This document shows positions 18,040 to 28,173 of a stretch of DNA of 64,000 bases, in pieces. The DNA comes from Allobrachymonas chironomi DSM 19884 (GTDB taxonomy: Bacteria; Pseudomonadota; Gammaproteobacteria; Burkholderiales; Burkholderiaceae_C). Under the pieces are notes generated by a model. That model ran no database searches. It was not told the origin of the DNA and saw nothing but the letters and a program-made list of their open reading frames with translations. Location of the stretch: positions 59,647-123,646 of the forward strand of contig NZ_KB894771.1 of assembly GCF_000374625.1 (NCBI RefSeq), read 5' to 3'. How positions within the stretch are numbered: the first letter of the stretch is position 1; every line of letters begins with the position of its first letter. The position numbers were made by a program, and so were the translations under genes.

Positions 18040-18825
18040 TCAGCGCGAGAGCTGCAGCCCCAGCCACTCGTGTAGCACCAGGCGGCTGTCGAGCAGGCCG
18101 TAGGCGCTGGGCAAGCGGTCAAGCACGGTCATGTCGCGCGGCGCAATCGCCCCCATCGGGGCCGGTACCACCTGCAGCCCGTGACCGTCAAAGGCGAGCA
18201 GGGCGCGTGGCATGTGCCAGGCATGGGTGACCAGGGCGATGCGCTGGATGCCTTGCTGCTGCAGCTTGGCCGCCATCAGCCGGCCATTCTCCTGTGTATC
18301 ACGCGACTGGTCTTCCTGCAGCGTGACGGGCGTCTGCAGCAGCTCGATCGCGTCAGCGGCTCCGGCACGTGCTTCCGGCCAGGCCAGCTGCTCGCCTTGC
18401 GCGCCCCAGCCCACGCCACCGGCATAGCCCATTGGCACGGCCAATTGGCGTGACAGCCAGGCACCGTAGACCAGCCGTTCCATGGCACGCTCGCGCAGCT
18501 GCGGCCGGCCATATTCGGCGGATTCCAGGCGGATACCGCCTCCCAGCACGATCACCGCCTGCACCTGCTGCTGGCGCAGCTGTTCCGGCGTCTGGATCGC
18601 CACCTGGGGCAGCAGCTGGTGCGACATCCACACCGCGGTCGCCTGGCAGGACAGCAGCCACAGGCTGGCCAGTCCGAGCAGCAGGGCGCTCCAGCCCGTC
18701 CGGCGGCGTTGCCGCCACAGCAGCAGCGCGCCAATCAGCATCAGCAGCAACGGGCCACCGGGCGGCAGCACCAGTGCCGTGAGCACCGGTTTCCATGGCC
18801 CAAGCGCCAGCAGCCAATCGCTCAT
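18040..18825 (-). CDS. YdcF/SanA-like DUF218 membrane protein
   Basis: The 261-residue product has two N-terminal membrane segments (about 8-32 and 42-65) and a soluble DUF218 domain with VQAVIVLGGG, a central AxDAIELL-type segment and LVTHAWHMPRALLAF. The family includes SanA/ElyC-type envelope proteins linked to cell-wall or antigen synthesis; the exact reaction is not settled. The ATG at 18825 overlaps the hemH stop as ATGA, so the two are translationally coupled. Confidence 0.82.
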   Translation of the reverse strand: MSDWLLALGPWKPVLTALVLPPGGPLLLMLIGALLLWRQRRRTGWSALLLGLASLWLLSCQATAVWMSHQLLPQVAIQTPEQLRQQQVQAVIVLGGGIRLESAEYGRPQLRERAMERLVYGAWLSRQLAVPMGYAGGVGWGAQGEQLAWPEARAGAADAIELLQTPVTLQEDQSRDTQENGRLMAAKLQQQGIQRIALVTHAWHMPRALLAFDGHGLQVVPAPMGAIAPRDMTVLDRLPSAYGLLDSRLVLHEWLGLQLSR

Positions 18826-19859
18826 GCACCGGTCGGCCAGCCGGCCAGATGGCGCTGACACAGCTCGCCCAGGGTATCGATCCACAAGGGGCGGTCATTC
18901 AGGCAAGGGATGTAGCGGTAGCTCTGGCCGCCAGCCTGCAGAAAGGCCTCGCGCACTTCCTCGTTGATTTCTTCCAGCGTTTCCAGGCAGTCGGCGGTAA
19001 AGCCCGGGCACATCACATCCACCTGGCGCAGGCCCTGCTGAGCCAGCGCGATCAGCGTCGGTTCGGTATAGGGCTGCAGCCATTCGGCCTTGCCGAAGCG
19101 CGACTGGAACGTCATCAGGATCTGCTCCTGGGTCAGGCCCAGCGCCAGCCGCAACGCTTCGGTCGTCTGGCTGCACTCGATCAGATAGGGGTCTCCCAGG
19201 GCCACCGTGCGCTTGGGGACACCGTGGTAGCTCAGCACCAGCTTGTCAGCCCTGCCATGGGTCTGCCAGTGCTGGCGTACGCTGTCGGCCAGCGCTGCGA
19301 TATAGCCGGCGTCTTCCGGGTAGCGGTTGACGAAGCGCATTTCGGGAATGTTGCGAATCTGGCGGCTCCAGTCGTAAACGCAGTCCAGCACGCTGCCGGT
19401 AGTGCTGCCGGAATATTGCGGATAGGCCGGCAGCACCAGAATGCGTTCGCAACCGTCGGCCTTGAGCTGGTCCAGCACCCGGGTCAGCGCCGGCTGGCCG
19501 TAGCGCATGGCCGGCAGCACGCGCACCAGTTGGCCGCGCGCCTGCAGCCATTGCTGCAGCAGCTCGGCCTGGCGCACGGTCCAGACCAGCAGCGGCGATC
19601 CCTGCTCCGTCCAGACAGTGCGGTACTTGGCGGCAGACCGGGCCGGCCGGGTGCGCAGCACGATGCCGTGCAGAATCGGTTTCCAGAGCGCGGCGGGGAT
19701 TTCCACCACGCGCGGATCGGACAGGAATTCGGCCAGATAGCGGCGTACGGCAGCCGGTGTCGGGGCATCGGGCGTACCCAGATTGCACAGCACCACGGCA
19801 GTGCGCGACAGGCTGGCAGAAGACGGGGAGGGGGAGGCAGGTTCTGGTCGGTAGGCCAT
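18822..19859 (-). CDS. hemH: Ferrochelatase
   Basis: The 345-residue product inserts ferrous iron into protoporphyrin IX. Landmarks are the N-terminal VVLCNLGTPDAP, the YPQYSGSTTGSV loop, the catalytic His in LVLSYHGVPKRTV and the acidic helix FTADCLETLEEINEEVRE. It is divergent from hfq and heads a minus-strand run into the YdcF-like gene and possibly ribE. The first 17 residues are Ser/Pro-rich and variable, so a later start is possible but no better ATG is available. Confidence 0.96.
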   Translation of the reverse strand: MAYRPEPASPSPSSASLSRTAVVLCNLGTPDAPTPAAVRRYLAEFLSDPRVVEIPAALWKPILHGIVLRTRPARSAAKYRTVWTEQGSPLLVWTVRQAELLQQWLQARGQLVRVLPAMRYGQPALTRVLDQLKADGCERILVLPAYPQYSGSTTGSVLDCVYDWSRQIRNIPEMRFVNRYPEDAGYIAALADSVRQHWQTHGRADKLVLSYHGVPKRTVALGDPYLIECSQTTEALRLALGLTQEQILMTFQSRFGKAEWLQPYTEPTLIALAQQGLRQVDVMCPGFTADCLETLEEINEEVREAFLQAGGQSYRYIPCLNDRPLWIDTLGELCQRHLAGWPTGA

Positions 19860-20001
19860 GAAGCAGGCGGAAAGCCGCGAGATGAAGCAAAAAACGTGCA
19901 GTTACAGCAAAAAACCGGGGCTTTCCCTTGTAATGATGCTGGCCGTACGCAAATTATGGTATCGTCAATTTCCTTAACTATAAACAAACACGGAGAATAT
20001 C

Positions 20002-20265
20002 GTGAGTAATAAAGGTCAATTGCTGCAGGATCCCTTTTTGAACACCCTGCGTCGTGAGCATGTGCCGGTGTCCATCTACCTGGTCAACGGTATCAAGCTG
20101 CAGGGTCAGATCGAGTCCTTCGATCAGTACGTGGTCCTGCTGCGCAACACCGTCACCCAGATGGTGTACAAGCATGCCATTTCCACCATTGTGCCGGGCC
20201 GCGCCGTCAACTTTTCCGTGAATCCGGAATCGGGCGAAGCCACTACCGGTACAGCCAACAGCTGA
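20002..20265 (+). CDS. hfq: RNA chaperone Hfq
   Basis: The 87-residue protein forms hexameric rings that pair small RNAs with mRNAs. The Sm1 motif ([20 protein letters not shown]) and the Sm2 motif ([12 protein letters not shown]) are both intact. The C-terminal tail is short. The start is GTG at 20002 with GGAGA 6 nt upstream. It leads the hfq-hflX-hflK-hflC group. Confidence 0.97.
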   Translation: MSNKGQLLQDPFLNTLRREHVPVSIYLVNGIKLQGQIESFDQYVVLLRNTVTQMVYKHAISTIVPGRAVNFSVNPESGEATTGTANS

Positions 20266-20273
20266 TCCCCCGG

Positions 20274-20289
20274 GCGCACCACGGTGCGC
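20274..20289 (+). other. Stable hairpin between hfq and hflX
   Basis: GCGCAC with a GC-rich extension pairs with GTGCGC around a CACG loop shortly after the hfq stop. No T-run follows, so it looks like an mRNA processing or stability element between two cotranscribed genes, not a terminator. Confidence 0.4.
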
Positions 20290-20314
20290 CTGTGGTCAGC
20301 CCACATTCCCCTAC

Positions 20315-21484
20315 ATGCAAGAACAATCCGAGCGCCCCCGCGCCATTCTGGTGGGCGTCGATTTCGGCTTGCCGCATTTTGATGCGGAACTGGCCGAACT
20401 GGGCCTGCTGGCCCAGACCGCCGGCCTGGAGCCGGTGGCCCGCATCACCTGCAAGCGCAAGGCCCCCGATCCGGCCCTGTTTGTCGGCAGCGGCAAGGCC
20501 GAGGAAATCGCCTTGCTGGCCGAGCAGCACGGTGCCGATGAAATCCTGTTTGATCAGGCTCTGAGCCCGGCCCAGCAGCGCAACCTGGAACGCGCCCTGC
20601 AGCGGGCGGTCAACGACCGCACCATGCTGATCCTGGAAATCTTTGCCCAGCGTGCGCGCAGCCACGAAGGCAAGTTGCAGGTCGAGCTGGCGCGCCTGCA
20701 ATATCTCAGCACCCGCCTGGTACGCCGCTGGAGCCACCTGGAGCGCCAGGCTGGCGGTATCGGCATGCGTGGCGGCCCCGGTGAAACCCAGATCGAGCTG
20801 GACCGTCGCATGATTGGCGATGCCATCAAGCGCACCCGTACCCAGCTCGAAAAGGTCAAGCGCCAGCGCAGTACGCAGCGGCGCCAGCGCCAGCGCACCG
20901 GCACATTTACCGTGTCGCTGGTCGGCTATACCAACGCCGGCAAATCCACGCTGTTCAATGCCCTGGTCAAGGCACGCGCCTATGCCGCCGACCAGCTGTT
21001 TGCCACGCTCGATACCACCACGCGCCAGCTCTACCTGGCGCAGCTGGGCCGCAGCATCTCCATCTCCGATACGGTCGGTTTCATCCGCGACCTGCCGCAC
21101 GGTCTGGTCGAAGCCTTCGAAGCCACGCTGCAGGAAGCCGTCGATGCCGACCTGCTGCTGCATGTGGTCGATGCCTCCAGCCCGGAGTGGGTGGAACAGA
21201 TCGGCGAAGTGCAACAGGTACTCGAGGAAATCGGTGCCGACAGCATTCCGCAGCTGCTGGTGTTCAACAAGCTCGATGCCGTACCGGCCGAACGTCTGCC
21301 GGCGCAGCTGTCCGACACGTACGAGATCAACCACCAGCAGGTGCCGCGCCTCTACCTGAGCGCCAGTACCGGCGACAATCTCGATGCGTTGCGCGACTAC
21401 ATGGCCGAGGCGGCGCGAGCCAAGTGGGAGTCCGCGCGTGCGCCTGCCGCCGCAGACGACGAGCCAGATGTGCGATTTGATTGA
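20315..21484 (+). CDS. hflX: Ribosome-associated GTPase HflX
   Basis: The 389-residue protein has the HflX N-terminal domain (LVGVDFG..., FVGSGKAEEI), the Gly-rich linker GGIGMRGGPGETQIE, and a G domain with VSLVGYTNAGKSTLFN (P loop) and SDTVGFIRDLP (G3). It acts in ribosome splitting and rescue after stress. It lies 49 bp after hfq. The C-terminus is short. Confidence 0.97.
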   Translation: MQEQSERPRAILVGVDFGLPHFDAELAELGLLAQTAGLEPVARITCKRKAPDPALFVGSGKAEEIALLAEQHGADEILFDQALSPAQQRNLERALQRAVNDRTMLILEIFAQRARSHEGKLQVELARLQYLSTRLVRRWSHLERQAGGIGMRGGPGETQIELDRRMIGDAIKRTRTQLEKVKRQRSTQRRQRQRTGTFTVSLVGYTNAGKSTLFNALVKARAYAADQLFATLDTTTRQLYLAQLGRSISISDTVGFIRDLPHGLVEAFEATLQEAVDADLLLHVVDASSPEWVEQIGEVQQVLEEIGADSIPQLLVFNKLDAVPAERLPAQLSDTYEINHQQVPRLYLSASTGDNLDALRDYMAEAARAKWESARAPAAADDEPDVRFD

Positions 21485-21631
21485 ATTTTCTGCTGTCCAT
21501 TGACAGCCGTAACAAGTCCCTGTGCCCCGGATGGCGGCAACTTGGCTGGTATAGTCTTCCATTCGGCGCAAGCGTCCCCATCTGACACCACGGTGGCCAT
21601 GCCTTCGAGGCGGCCAGACCATGATCTGCGT

Positions 21632-21650
21632 GTCCGGGACTGTCCCGGAC
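21632..21650 (+). other. Perfect hairpin just upstream of hflK
   Basis: GTCCGGGA, the loop CTG and TCCCGGAC form an 8-bp stem that ends 16 nt before the hflK ATG. No clear Shine-Dalgarno is visible, so the stem may influence hflK initiation. The surrounding 181-bp gap between hflX and hflK holds no gene. Confidence 0.4.
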
Positions 21651-21666
21651 CGACCCCTGAATACCC

Positions 21667-23112
21667 ATGGATTCGATGAACGACACCTATTCCTCCCGTC
21701 CTTCTGCAGGCCAGCGCCGGCCCGCCGCCTGGCAACGCCTGGTGCAGGCCCTGCCGGCTTCCTGGCAGCGCATGTTCAACCTCAACGATCCGCGCTGGGG
21801 TCGCACGGACCAGGACAGCGAGCGTCCGGCTGGTTCGCCGGATCCGCAAAACGACGAGCGTCCGCCGCAACCGCCGCAGCGTCCCCAGCCGGACAAGCGT
21901 CCCGAAAACGGCCCGCCGGATCTGGATGAGCTCTGGCAGGACCTGAACCGCAAGCTCGGTGGCCTGTTCGGTGGCAGCAAGGGCGGCCAGCAGGGCGGTG
22001 GCGGTGCTGGTGGAGGCGGAGGCGGAGGCTTCCCCGGCTGGAACCGTGGCCCGGACGGCGGCAATACCAGGGGCACGCGCATCGGCGTCGGCCTGATTGC
22101 CGGTGTGCTGCTGGTGATGTGGTTGCTGAGCGGCTTCTTCATCGTGCAGGAAGGCCAGCAGGCCGTGGTCACGCGCTTCGGCTCCTACCGCGCCACCGTG
22201 GGCGCCGGTATCAACTGGATCCTGCCGTTCCCCATCGAGCGCCACGAAACCGTCAACGTGACCCAGATCCGCTCGGTCGACATCGGCGGCGAAAACATCA
22301 TCCAGAGCACCGGCCTGCGCGAATCGGCCATGCTCACTTCCGACGAGAACATCGTCGAAATCAACTTTGCCGTGCAGTACCGCCTGAGCAATGCCCGTGA
22401 CTACCTGTTCGCCAGCCGCAACCCGGACCAGGCCGTGATCCAGGCTGCCGAAACCGCGGTGCGCGAGGTGATTGGCAGCATGCGCATGGACGCCGCGCTG
22501 GCCGAGGAGCGCGAGCAGATTGCGCCGCGCGTGCGCCAGCTGATGCAGCAGATCCTGGATCGCTACCAGGTTGGTATCGATGTGGTCGGCGTGAACCTGC
22601 AGCAGGGCGGTGTACGTCCCCCGGAGCAGGTGCAGGCAGCGTTTGACGATGTGCTGAAGGCCGGCCAGGAAGCCGAGCGTGCCAAGAACGAGGCCCAGGC
22701 CTATGCCAACCGCGTGGTCCCGCTGGCTACCGGTACTGCATCGCGCCTGCGCTCCGAAGCCGAAGCCTACAAGTCCCAGGTGGTGGCACAGGCCGAGGGT
22801 GATTCCTCGCGCTTCAGCTCCATCCTGCCCGAGTACCAGAAGGCACCGCAGGCCACGCGCGACCGCATGTACAACGACACCATGCAGGAAATCTATAGCA
22901 AGGTCACCAAGATCATGGTGGACACGCGCCAGGGCAGCATGCTCTACCTGCCGCTGGACAAGATCATCCAGCAGACACAGCAGGGTGCCACGGCTCCGGC
23001 TGCTGCAGCGGCTGCCCCGGCTCCCGCGGCAGCGGCATCGACACCGGCTGCGCCGGCCGATGCACGCACCCGTGAATCCAGCACCACGGCGCGCAGCCGT
23101 ACCGGTTCCTGA
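21667..23112 (+). CDS. hflK: HflK, SPFH/band-7 membrane subunit of the HflKC-FtsH complex
   Basis: The 481 residues comprise a Pro/Arg-rich cytoplasmic N-terminus (about 1-100), a Gly run (GGGGAGGGGGGGFPGW), one membrane segment near 139-160 (VGLIAGVLLVMWLLSGFF), a band-7 domain (EGQQAVVTRFGSY onwards) and an Ala-rich C-terminal tail. HflK and HflC form a cage around FtsH at the inner membrane and regulate proteolysis. ATG 21676 is an alternative start three codons inside. hflC follows after 38 bp. Confidence 0.95.
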   Translation: MDSMNDTYSSRPSAGQRRPAAWQRLVQALPASWQRMFNLNDPRWGRTDQDSERPAGSPDPQNDERPPQPPQRPQPDKRPENGPPDLDELWQDLNRKLGGLFGGSKGGQQGGGGAGGGGGGGFPGWNRGPDGGNTRGTRIGVGLIAGVLLVMWLLSGFFIVQEGQQAVVTRFGSYRATVGAGINWILPFPIERHETVNVTQIRSVDIGGENIIQSTGLRESAMLTSDENIVEINFAVQYRLSNARDYLFASRNPDQAVIQAAETAVREVIGSMRMDAALAEEREQIAPRVRQLMQQILDRYQVGIDVVGVNLQQGGVRPPEQVQAAFDDVLKAGQEAERAKNEAQAYANRVVPLATGTASRLRSEAEAYKSQVVAQAEGDSSRFSSILPEYQKAPQATRDRMYNDTMQEIYSKVTKIMVDTRQGSMLYLPLDKIIQQTQQGATAPAAAAAAPAPAAAASTPAAPADARTRESSTTARSRTGS

Positions 23113-23150
23113 GCGGACCACCCGACCAGATTTGCAAGAGATCGAGTCAG

Positions 23151-24050
23151 ATGAATAACAAATTGATAGCCCTCGTCGTTGGACTGTTCATCGCCCTGGT
23201 GGCGGCCAGTACCCTGCTGTTCGTGGTGGATCAGCGCCAGTTTGGCGTGGTCTACAACATGGGACAGATCAACCGCGTGATCAGCGAGCCCGGCCTGTAC
23301 GTGAAGATGCCGCCGCCGTTCCAGAACGTGCGCTTTGTCGACAAGCGCCTGCTGACGCTGGACAGCCAGAACAACGAATCGGTGCTGACGGCCGAGAAGC
23401 AGCGCCTGGTGATCGACTGGTATGTGCGCTGGCGCATCGCCGATCCCCAGGCCTATATCCGTAACGTCGGCCTCGACGAAGCGGCCGGCAGCGTGCAACT
23501 GTCGCGCGTGGTGCGCGATGCCTTCCAGCAGGAAGTCAACAAGTACACCGTGAAGCAGATCCTTTCCAGCAAGCGCGACGAGCTGATGGACAACGTGAAG
23601 GAGCAGGTCGTGGGCACCGTCACGCGCGGCACCAAGGCCTGGGGCATCGAGATCGTGGACGTGCGCATCACCCGTGCCGACTATGCCGAGGCCATCACCG
23701 AATCGGTTTATCGCCGCATGCAGGCCGAGCGCGAGCGCGTGGCCAACGAGCTGCGCTCCACCGGTAACGCCGAAGGCGAAAAAATCCGCGCCGAAGCTGA
23801 TCGCCAGCGTGACGTGACGATTGCCGAAGCCTACCGTGATGCCCAGCGCGTCAAGGGTGAGGGCGATGCCCAGGCCACCCGCATTTATGGTGAATCCTTC
23901 GGCAAGAGCCCGCAGTTCGCCAATTTCTACCGTGGCCTGGAAGCCTACCGCAAGAGCTTTGATGCCAAGGGCGACCTGATCGTGGTGGATCCGCAGAACA
24001 GCAAGTTCTTCGGTACCTACCGTCAGGGTGGTGCCGGCGGCAATGACTGA
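23151..24050 (+). CDS. hflC: HflC, SPFH/band-7 partner of HflK
   Basis: The 299-residue protein has an N-terminal anchor (LIALVVGLFIALVAASTLLFVV), the band-7 start DQRQFGVVYNMGQI, and an Arg/Glu-rich coiled coil (QAERERVANELRSTGNAEGEKI). It forms the alternating HflK/HflC ring that limits FtsH access. The C-terminal GGAGGND tail is short. Confidence 0.96.
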   Translation: MNNKLIALVVGLFIALVAASTLLFVVDQRQFGVVYNMGQINRVISEPGLYVKMPPPFQNVRFVDKRLLTLDSQNNESVLTAEKQRLVIDWYVRWRIADPQAYIRNVGLDEAAGSVQLSRVVRDAFQQEVNKYTVKQILSSKRDELMDNVKEQVVGTVTRGTKAWGIEIVDVRITRADYAEAITESVYRRMQAERERVANELRSTGNAEGEKIRAEADRQRDVTIAEAYRDAQRVKGEGDAQATRIYGESFGKSPQFANFYRGLEAYRKSFDAKGDLIVVDPQNSKFFGTYRQGGAGGND

Positions 24051-24076
24051 GCGCACGCAGCGCTGCGCCAGCTGCC

Positions 24077-24265
24077 ATGGATGATGTCCTGTGGCTGGCG
24101 CTGGCCTTCATGCTGATGTTTGAAGGCCTGTTCCCCTTGCTGCTGCCACGCAACTGGCGCGAGACCTTCCAGCGCCTGGTGCAACTGTCCGATCAGCAGA
24201 TCCGCCTGTTCGGCTTCGCCAGCGTCGCCGCCGGGCTGCTGCTGTACTGGCTGATCACGGGCTGA
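24077..24265 (+). CDS. DUF2065 small inner-membrane protein
   Basis: A 62-residue protein with two hydrophobic segments (about 4-24 and 43-60) flanking RNWRETFQRLVQLSDQQIR. It belongs to a family that is regularly found between hflC and hisZ/purA in proteobacteria. It starts 26 bp after hflC. Its role is unknown; position suggests a link to the HflKC-FtsH complex. Confidence 0.85.
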   Translation: MDDVLWLALAFMLMFEGLFPLLLPRNWRETFQRLVQLSDQQIRLFGFASVAAGLLLYWLITG

Positions 24266-24326
24266 GGCAAACACAGCCCGGAACAAACCGGGTAGAATCC
24301 CCTTTTTAACAGCCCCCATTTTTCCC

Positions 24327-25517
24327 ATGTCAGCCTGGGTACTTCCCGACTATATTTCCGATGTGCTGCCCGCCGAGGCACGCCTGATCGAAGCGCATCG
24401 CCGCGCCTTGCTCGACACCGCGGGCAGCTACGGCTATGAACTGGTCATGCCGCCGCTGGTCGAACACATCGAGTCCCTGCTGACAGGCACCGGCAAGGCG
24501 CTGCACATGCAGACCTTCAAGATGGTGGATCTGCTTTCCGGTCGCACCATCGGTGTGCGCTCCGATGCCACGCAGCAGGTCGCCCGCATTGATGCCCATC
24601 TGCTCAACCGTCCCGGTGTTACGCGCCTGTGTTATTGCGGCCCGGTGCTGCACACCCGGCCGTCCCAGCCCGGTGCCAGCCGCGAACCGCTGCAGTTCGG
24701 TGCCGAAATGTACGGCTACGAAGGCATCGGTGCCGAACTCGAAAGCCTGGCGCTGGCGCTCGACACACTGGCGGCCGTCGATGTGCCGATGGCACAGGGC
24801 CTGGTGGTGGACCTGGCCGAGGCCAGCATCGTGCCGGCTCTGCTGGAGCAGGCCGCTGGTGCGGTAATAGATGCGAACAGCATCCAGGACGCCCTGATCA
24901 CCAAGAACGCCGAGGCGCTGCGCGAAGCCGCTGCAACGCTGCCCGAGGCGGTGCAGCAGCAGTTGCTGGCGCTGCTGGGCCTGTATGGTGGCGTGGATGC
25001 CGTGCTGGAGCGCGCGCGCGGCGTGCTGCCCCCGCTGCCGGCCATCACGTCCGCGCTCAACGATATCGACTGGCTCGCCCGGCAACTGCGCCGCACCCAT
25101 CCGCAGGCCGAAGTGCTGCTGGATCTGGCCGATTTGCGTGGCTATTCCTATTACAGCGGCATCCGCTTTGCCATCTATCTGCCGGGTTGCCCCGATGCCC
25201 TGGTGCGCGGTGGCCGCTACAACGAGGTCGGTGCGGTCTATGGCCGCAATCGTCCGGCCGTGGGCTTCAGCATGGACGTGCGTGCCGTCAGCGCACTCAC
25301 GCCTGCCGCGACCCAGCCGCAGGCCATTCTGGCGCACTGGCGCGAGGACCTGGACTGGCGCCAGGCAGTGCGCACACTGCGCGCCCGGGGCCGTACCGTG
25401 GTGGTGCGCTTTCCGGGCCAGTCGCCTGACGAAGGCCAGGAAGGCATGCACTGCCAGACCGAGCTGGTACAACAGCAGGGCCAGTGGGTGGAACAGCCCC
25501 TGACTGCACAAGCCTGA
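24327..25517 (+). CDS. hisZ: ATP phosphoribosyltransferase regulatory subunit
   Basis: The 396 residues are a class II aminoacyl-tRNA-synthetase-like (HisRS paralogue) fold: LPDYISDVLPAEARLIE at the N-terminus, motif 2-like region RLCYCGPVLHTRP, and YYSGIRFAIYLPG. HisZ pairs with a short HisG to form the first enzyme of histidine synthesis and carries its feedback site. No other his genes are nearby, which is usual for this location next to purA. Confidence 0.94.
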   Translation: MSAWVLPDYISDVLPAEARLIEAHRRALLDTAGSYGYELVMPPLVEHIESLLTGTGKALHMQTFKMVDLLSGRTIGVRSDATQQVARIDAHLLNRPGVTRLCYCGPVLHTRPSQPGASREPLQFGAEMYGYEGIGAELESLALALDTLAAVDVPMAQGLVVDLAEASIVPALLEQAAGAVIDANSIQDALITKNAEALREAAATLPEAVQQQLLALLGLYGGVDAVLERARGVLPPLPAITSALNDIDWLARQLRRTHPQAEVLLDLADLRGYSYYSGIRFAIYLPGCPDALVRGGRYNEVGAVYGRNRPAVGFSMDVRAVSALTPAATQPQAILAHWREDLDWRQAVRTLRARGRTVVVRFPGQSPDEGQEGMHCQTELVQQQGQWVEQPLTAQA

Positions 25518-26960
<1,443 letters not shown>

Positions 26961-27034
26961 GGGCTGATCGGGGACAATGCAGGGCTGGCGCAGTCGGCTT
27001 CACGACAGCTCCTTGACCGCAAGGGGAGGCGGAC

Positions 27035-27559
27035 ATGTTGACTGAAAACGGCAGGCACCTGTATGTGCATCATGAGGAGTACCACCGGCTGCTGGAGCGC
27101 CTGGCGCTGCAGATCCATGCCTCCGGCTGGCAGTTCGGTACCATCATCTGTCTGGCGCGCGGCGGGCTGCGCCCGGGTGATATCCTGAGCCGCCTGTTCC
27201 GTGTGCCATTGGCGATTCTGGCGGTCAGTTCCTACCGCGACGATGACGGCACCACGCAAGGCGAGCTGCACATGTCGACCGCCATCAGTACCACCTTGCC
27301 GGCGCTGATCGGTCCGGTACTGCTGGTGGATGACCTGACTGACAGCGGCCAGACACTGCATGCCGTGACCGACATGCTGCGCGAACGGCATCCGGCCATT
27401 ACCGAGCTGCGCACGGCAGTGATCTGGACCAAGGGGGTTTCCAGCTGGCGACCCGATTACGCCGCAGAACATCTGCCTACCAGTCCGTGGATTCACCAGC
27501 CGTTCGAGCAGTACGACAAGCTGAGCCTGCAGGATCTGCAGCACAGAAACGCCAAGTAA
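27035..27559 (+). CDS. Purine-type phosphoribosyltransferase
   Basis: The 174-residue protein has the type I PRPP motif VLLVDDLTDSGQTLHAV near residues 93-109 and an N-terminal core IHASGWQFGTIICLARGGLRPGDILS, as in bacterial xanthine/guanine or hypoxanthine phosphoribosyltransferases. The base is not decided by sequence. It follows purA by 74 bp with a GGGGAGG ribosome site, fitting purine salvage. Confidence 0.85.
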   Translation: MLTENGRHLYVHHEEYHRLLERLALQIHASGWQFGTIICLARGGLRPGDILSRLFRVPLAILAVSSYRDDDGTTQGELHMSTAISTTLPALIGPVLLVDDLTDSGQTLHAVTDMLRERHPAITELRTAVIWTKGVSSWRPDYAAEHLPTSPWIHQPFEQYDKLSLQDLQHRNAK

Positions 27560-27580
27560 AGGATTGGCACACCCGCCCTC

Positions 27581-28138
27581 ATGAGCCCCGCCCCCTGGTA
27601 CCAACGCTGGATCCCGACGGAAGAAAAGCTGCGCCAAAGTCGCTGGCTGGCCTGGCTGGCCCCGTGGCTCGGGCGGCCGTCGCTCTGGATCTGGTCGCGC
27701 CATGGCGTGGCGCTGGGGGTGGCGCTCGGCGTTTTCTTCGGCATGCTGGTACCGATTGCCCAGATTCCGGCATCGGCCATCGCCGCCGTGGTGCTGCGTG
27801 CCAATCTGCCGGCTGCCGCGGCCAGTACCTTTGTCAGCAATCCGATCACGTTTGCGCCGGTCTACTACCTGGCCTATCAGCTGGGCAATGTGGTGCTGGG
27901 CAATGAACCCGAAGAGCGCGCGCCGGCACAGGCCAATGCCGACAAGCTGCAGAAGCAGCTGACGGAAGAGAAGCAGCTCGGTTTCTGGCAGCGCCTGAAG
28001 CTGATGGGCAAGCCGCTGATGGTCGGCCTGTCCATCATGGCTACCGCCTTCGGCCTGTTCAGCTATGTGCTGATCAGCCTGATCTGGTTTGCCAGCCGCT
28101 GGTGGCGCGAATACAAGGCAGGCAAGGGCAGGGCCTGA
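27581..28138 (+). CDS. DUF2062 membrane protein
   Basis: The 185-residue protein has hydrophobic segments near 45-70, 75-100 and 145-172, with the family core GVALGVFFGMLVPIAQIPASA and FVSNPITFAPVYYLAYQLG. DUF2062 proteins are inner-membrane and uncharacterised. It is 21 bp after the phosphoribosyltransferase, and its stop overlaps a possible ATG of the next gene. Confidence 0.85.
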   Translation: MSPAPWYQRWIPTEEKLRQSRWLAWLAPWLGRPSLWIWSRHGVALGVALGVFFGMLVPIAQIPASAIAAVVLRANLPAAAASTFVSNPITFAPVYYLAYQLGNVVLGNEPEERAPAQANADKLQKQLTEEKQLGFWQRLKLMGKPLMVGLSIMATAFGLFSYVLISLIWFASRWWREYKAGKGRA

Positions 28139-28173
28139 TGGGATCCGGCCATGCGGGCGGTTATCATCTTCCC

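Noticed and set aside
21500..21505. Perfect TTGACA upstream of hflK
   Set aside because: No -10 box at 16-18 bp; the TATAGT at 21550 is too far away.
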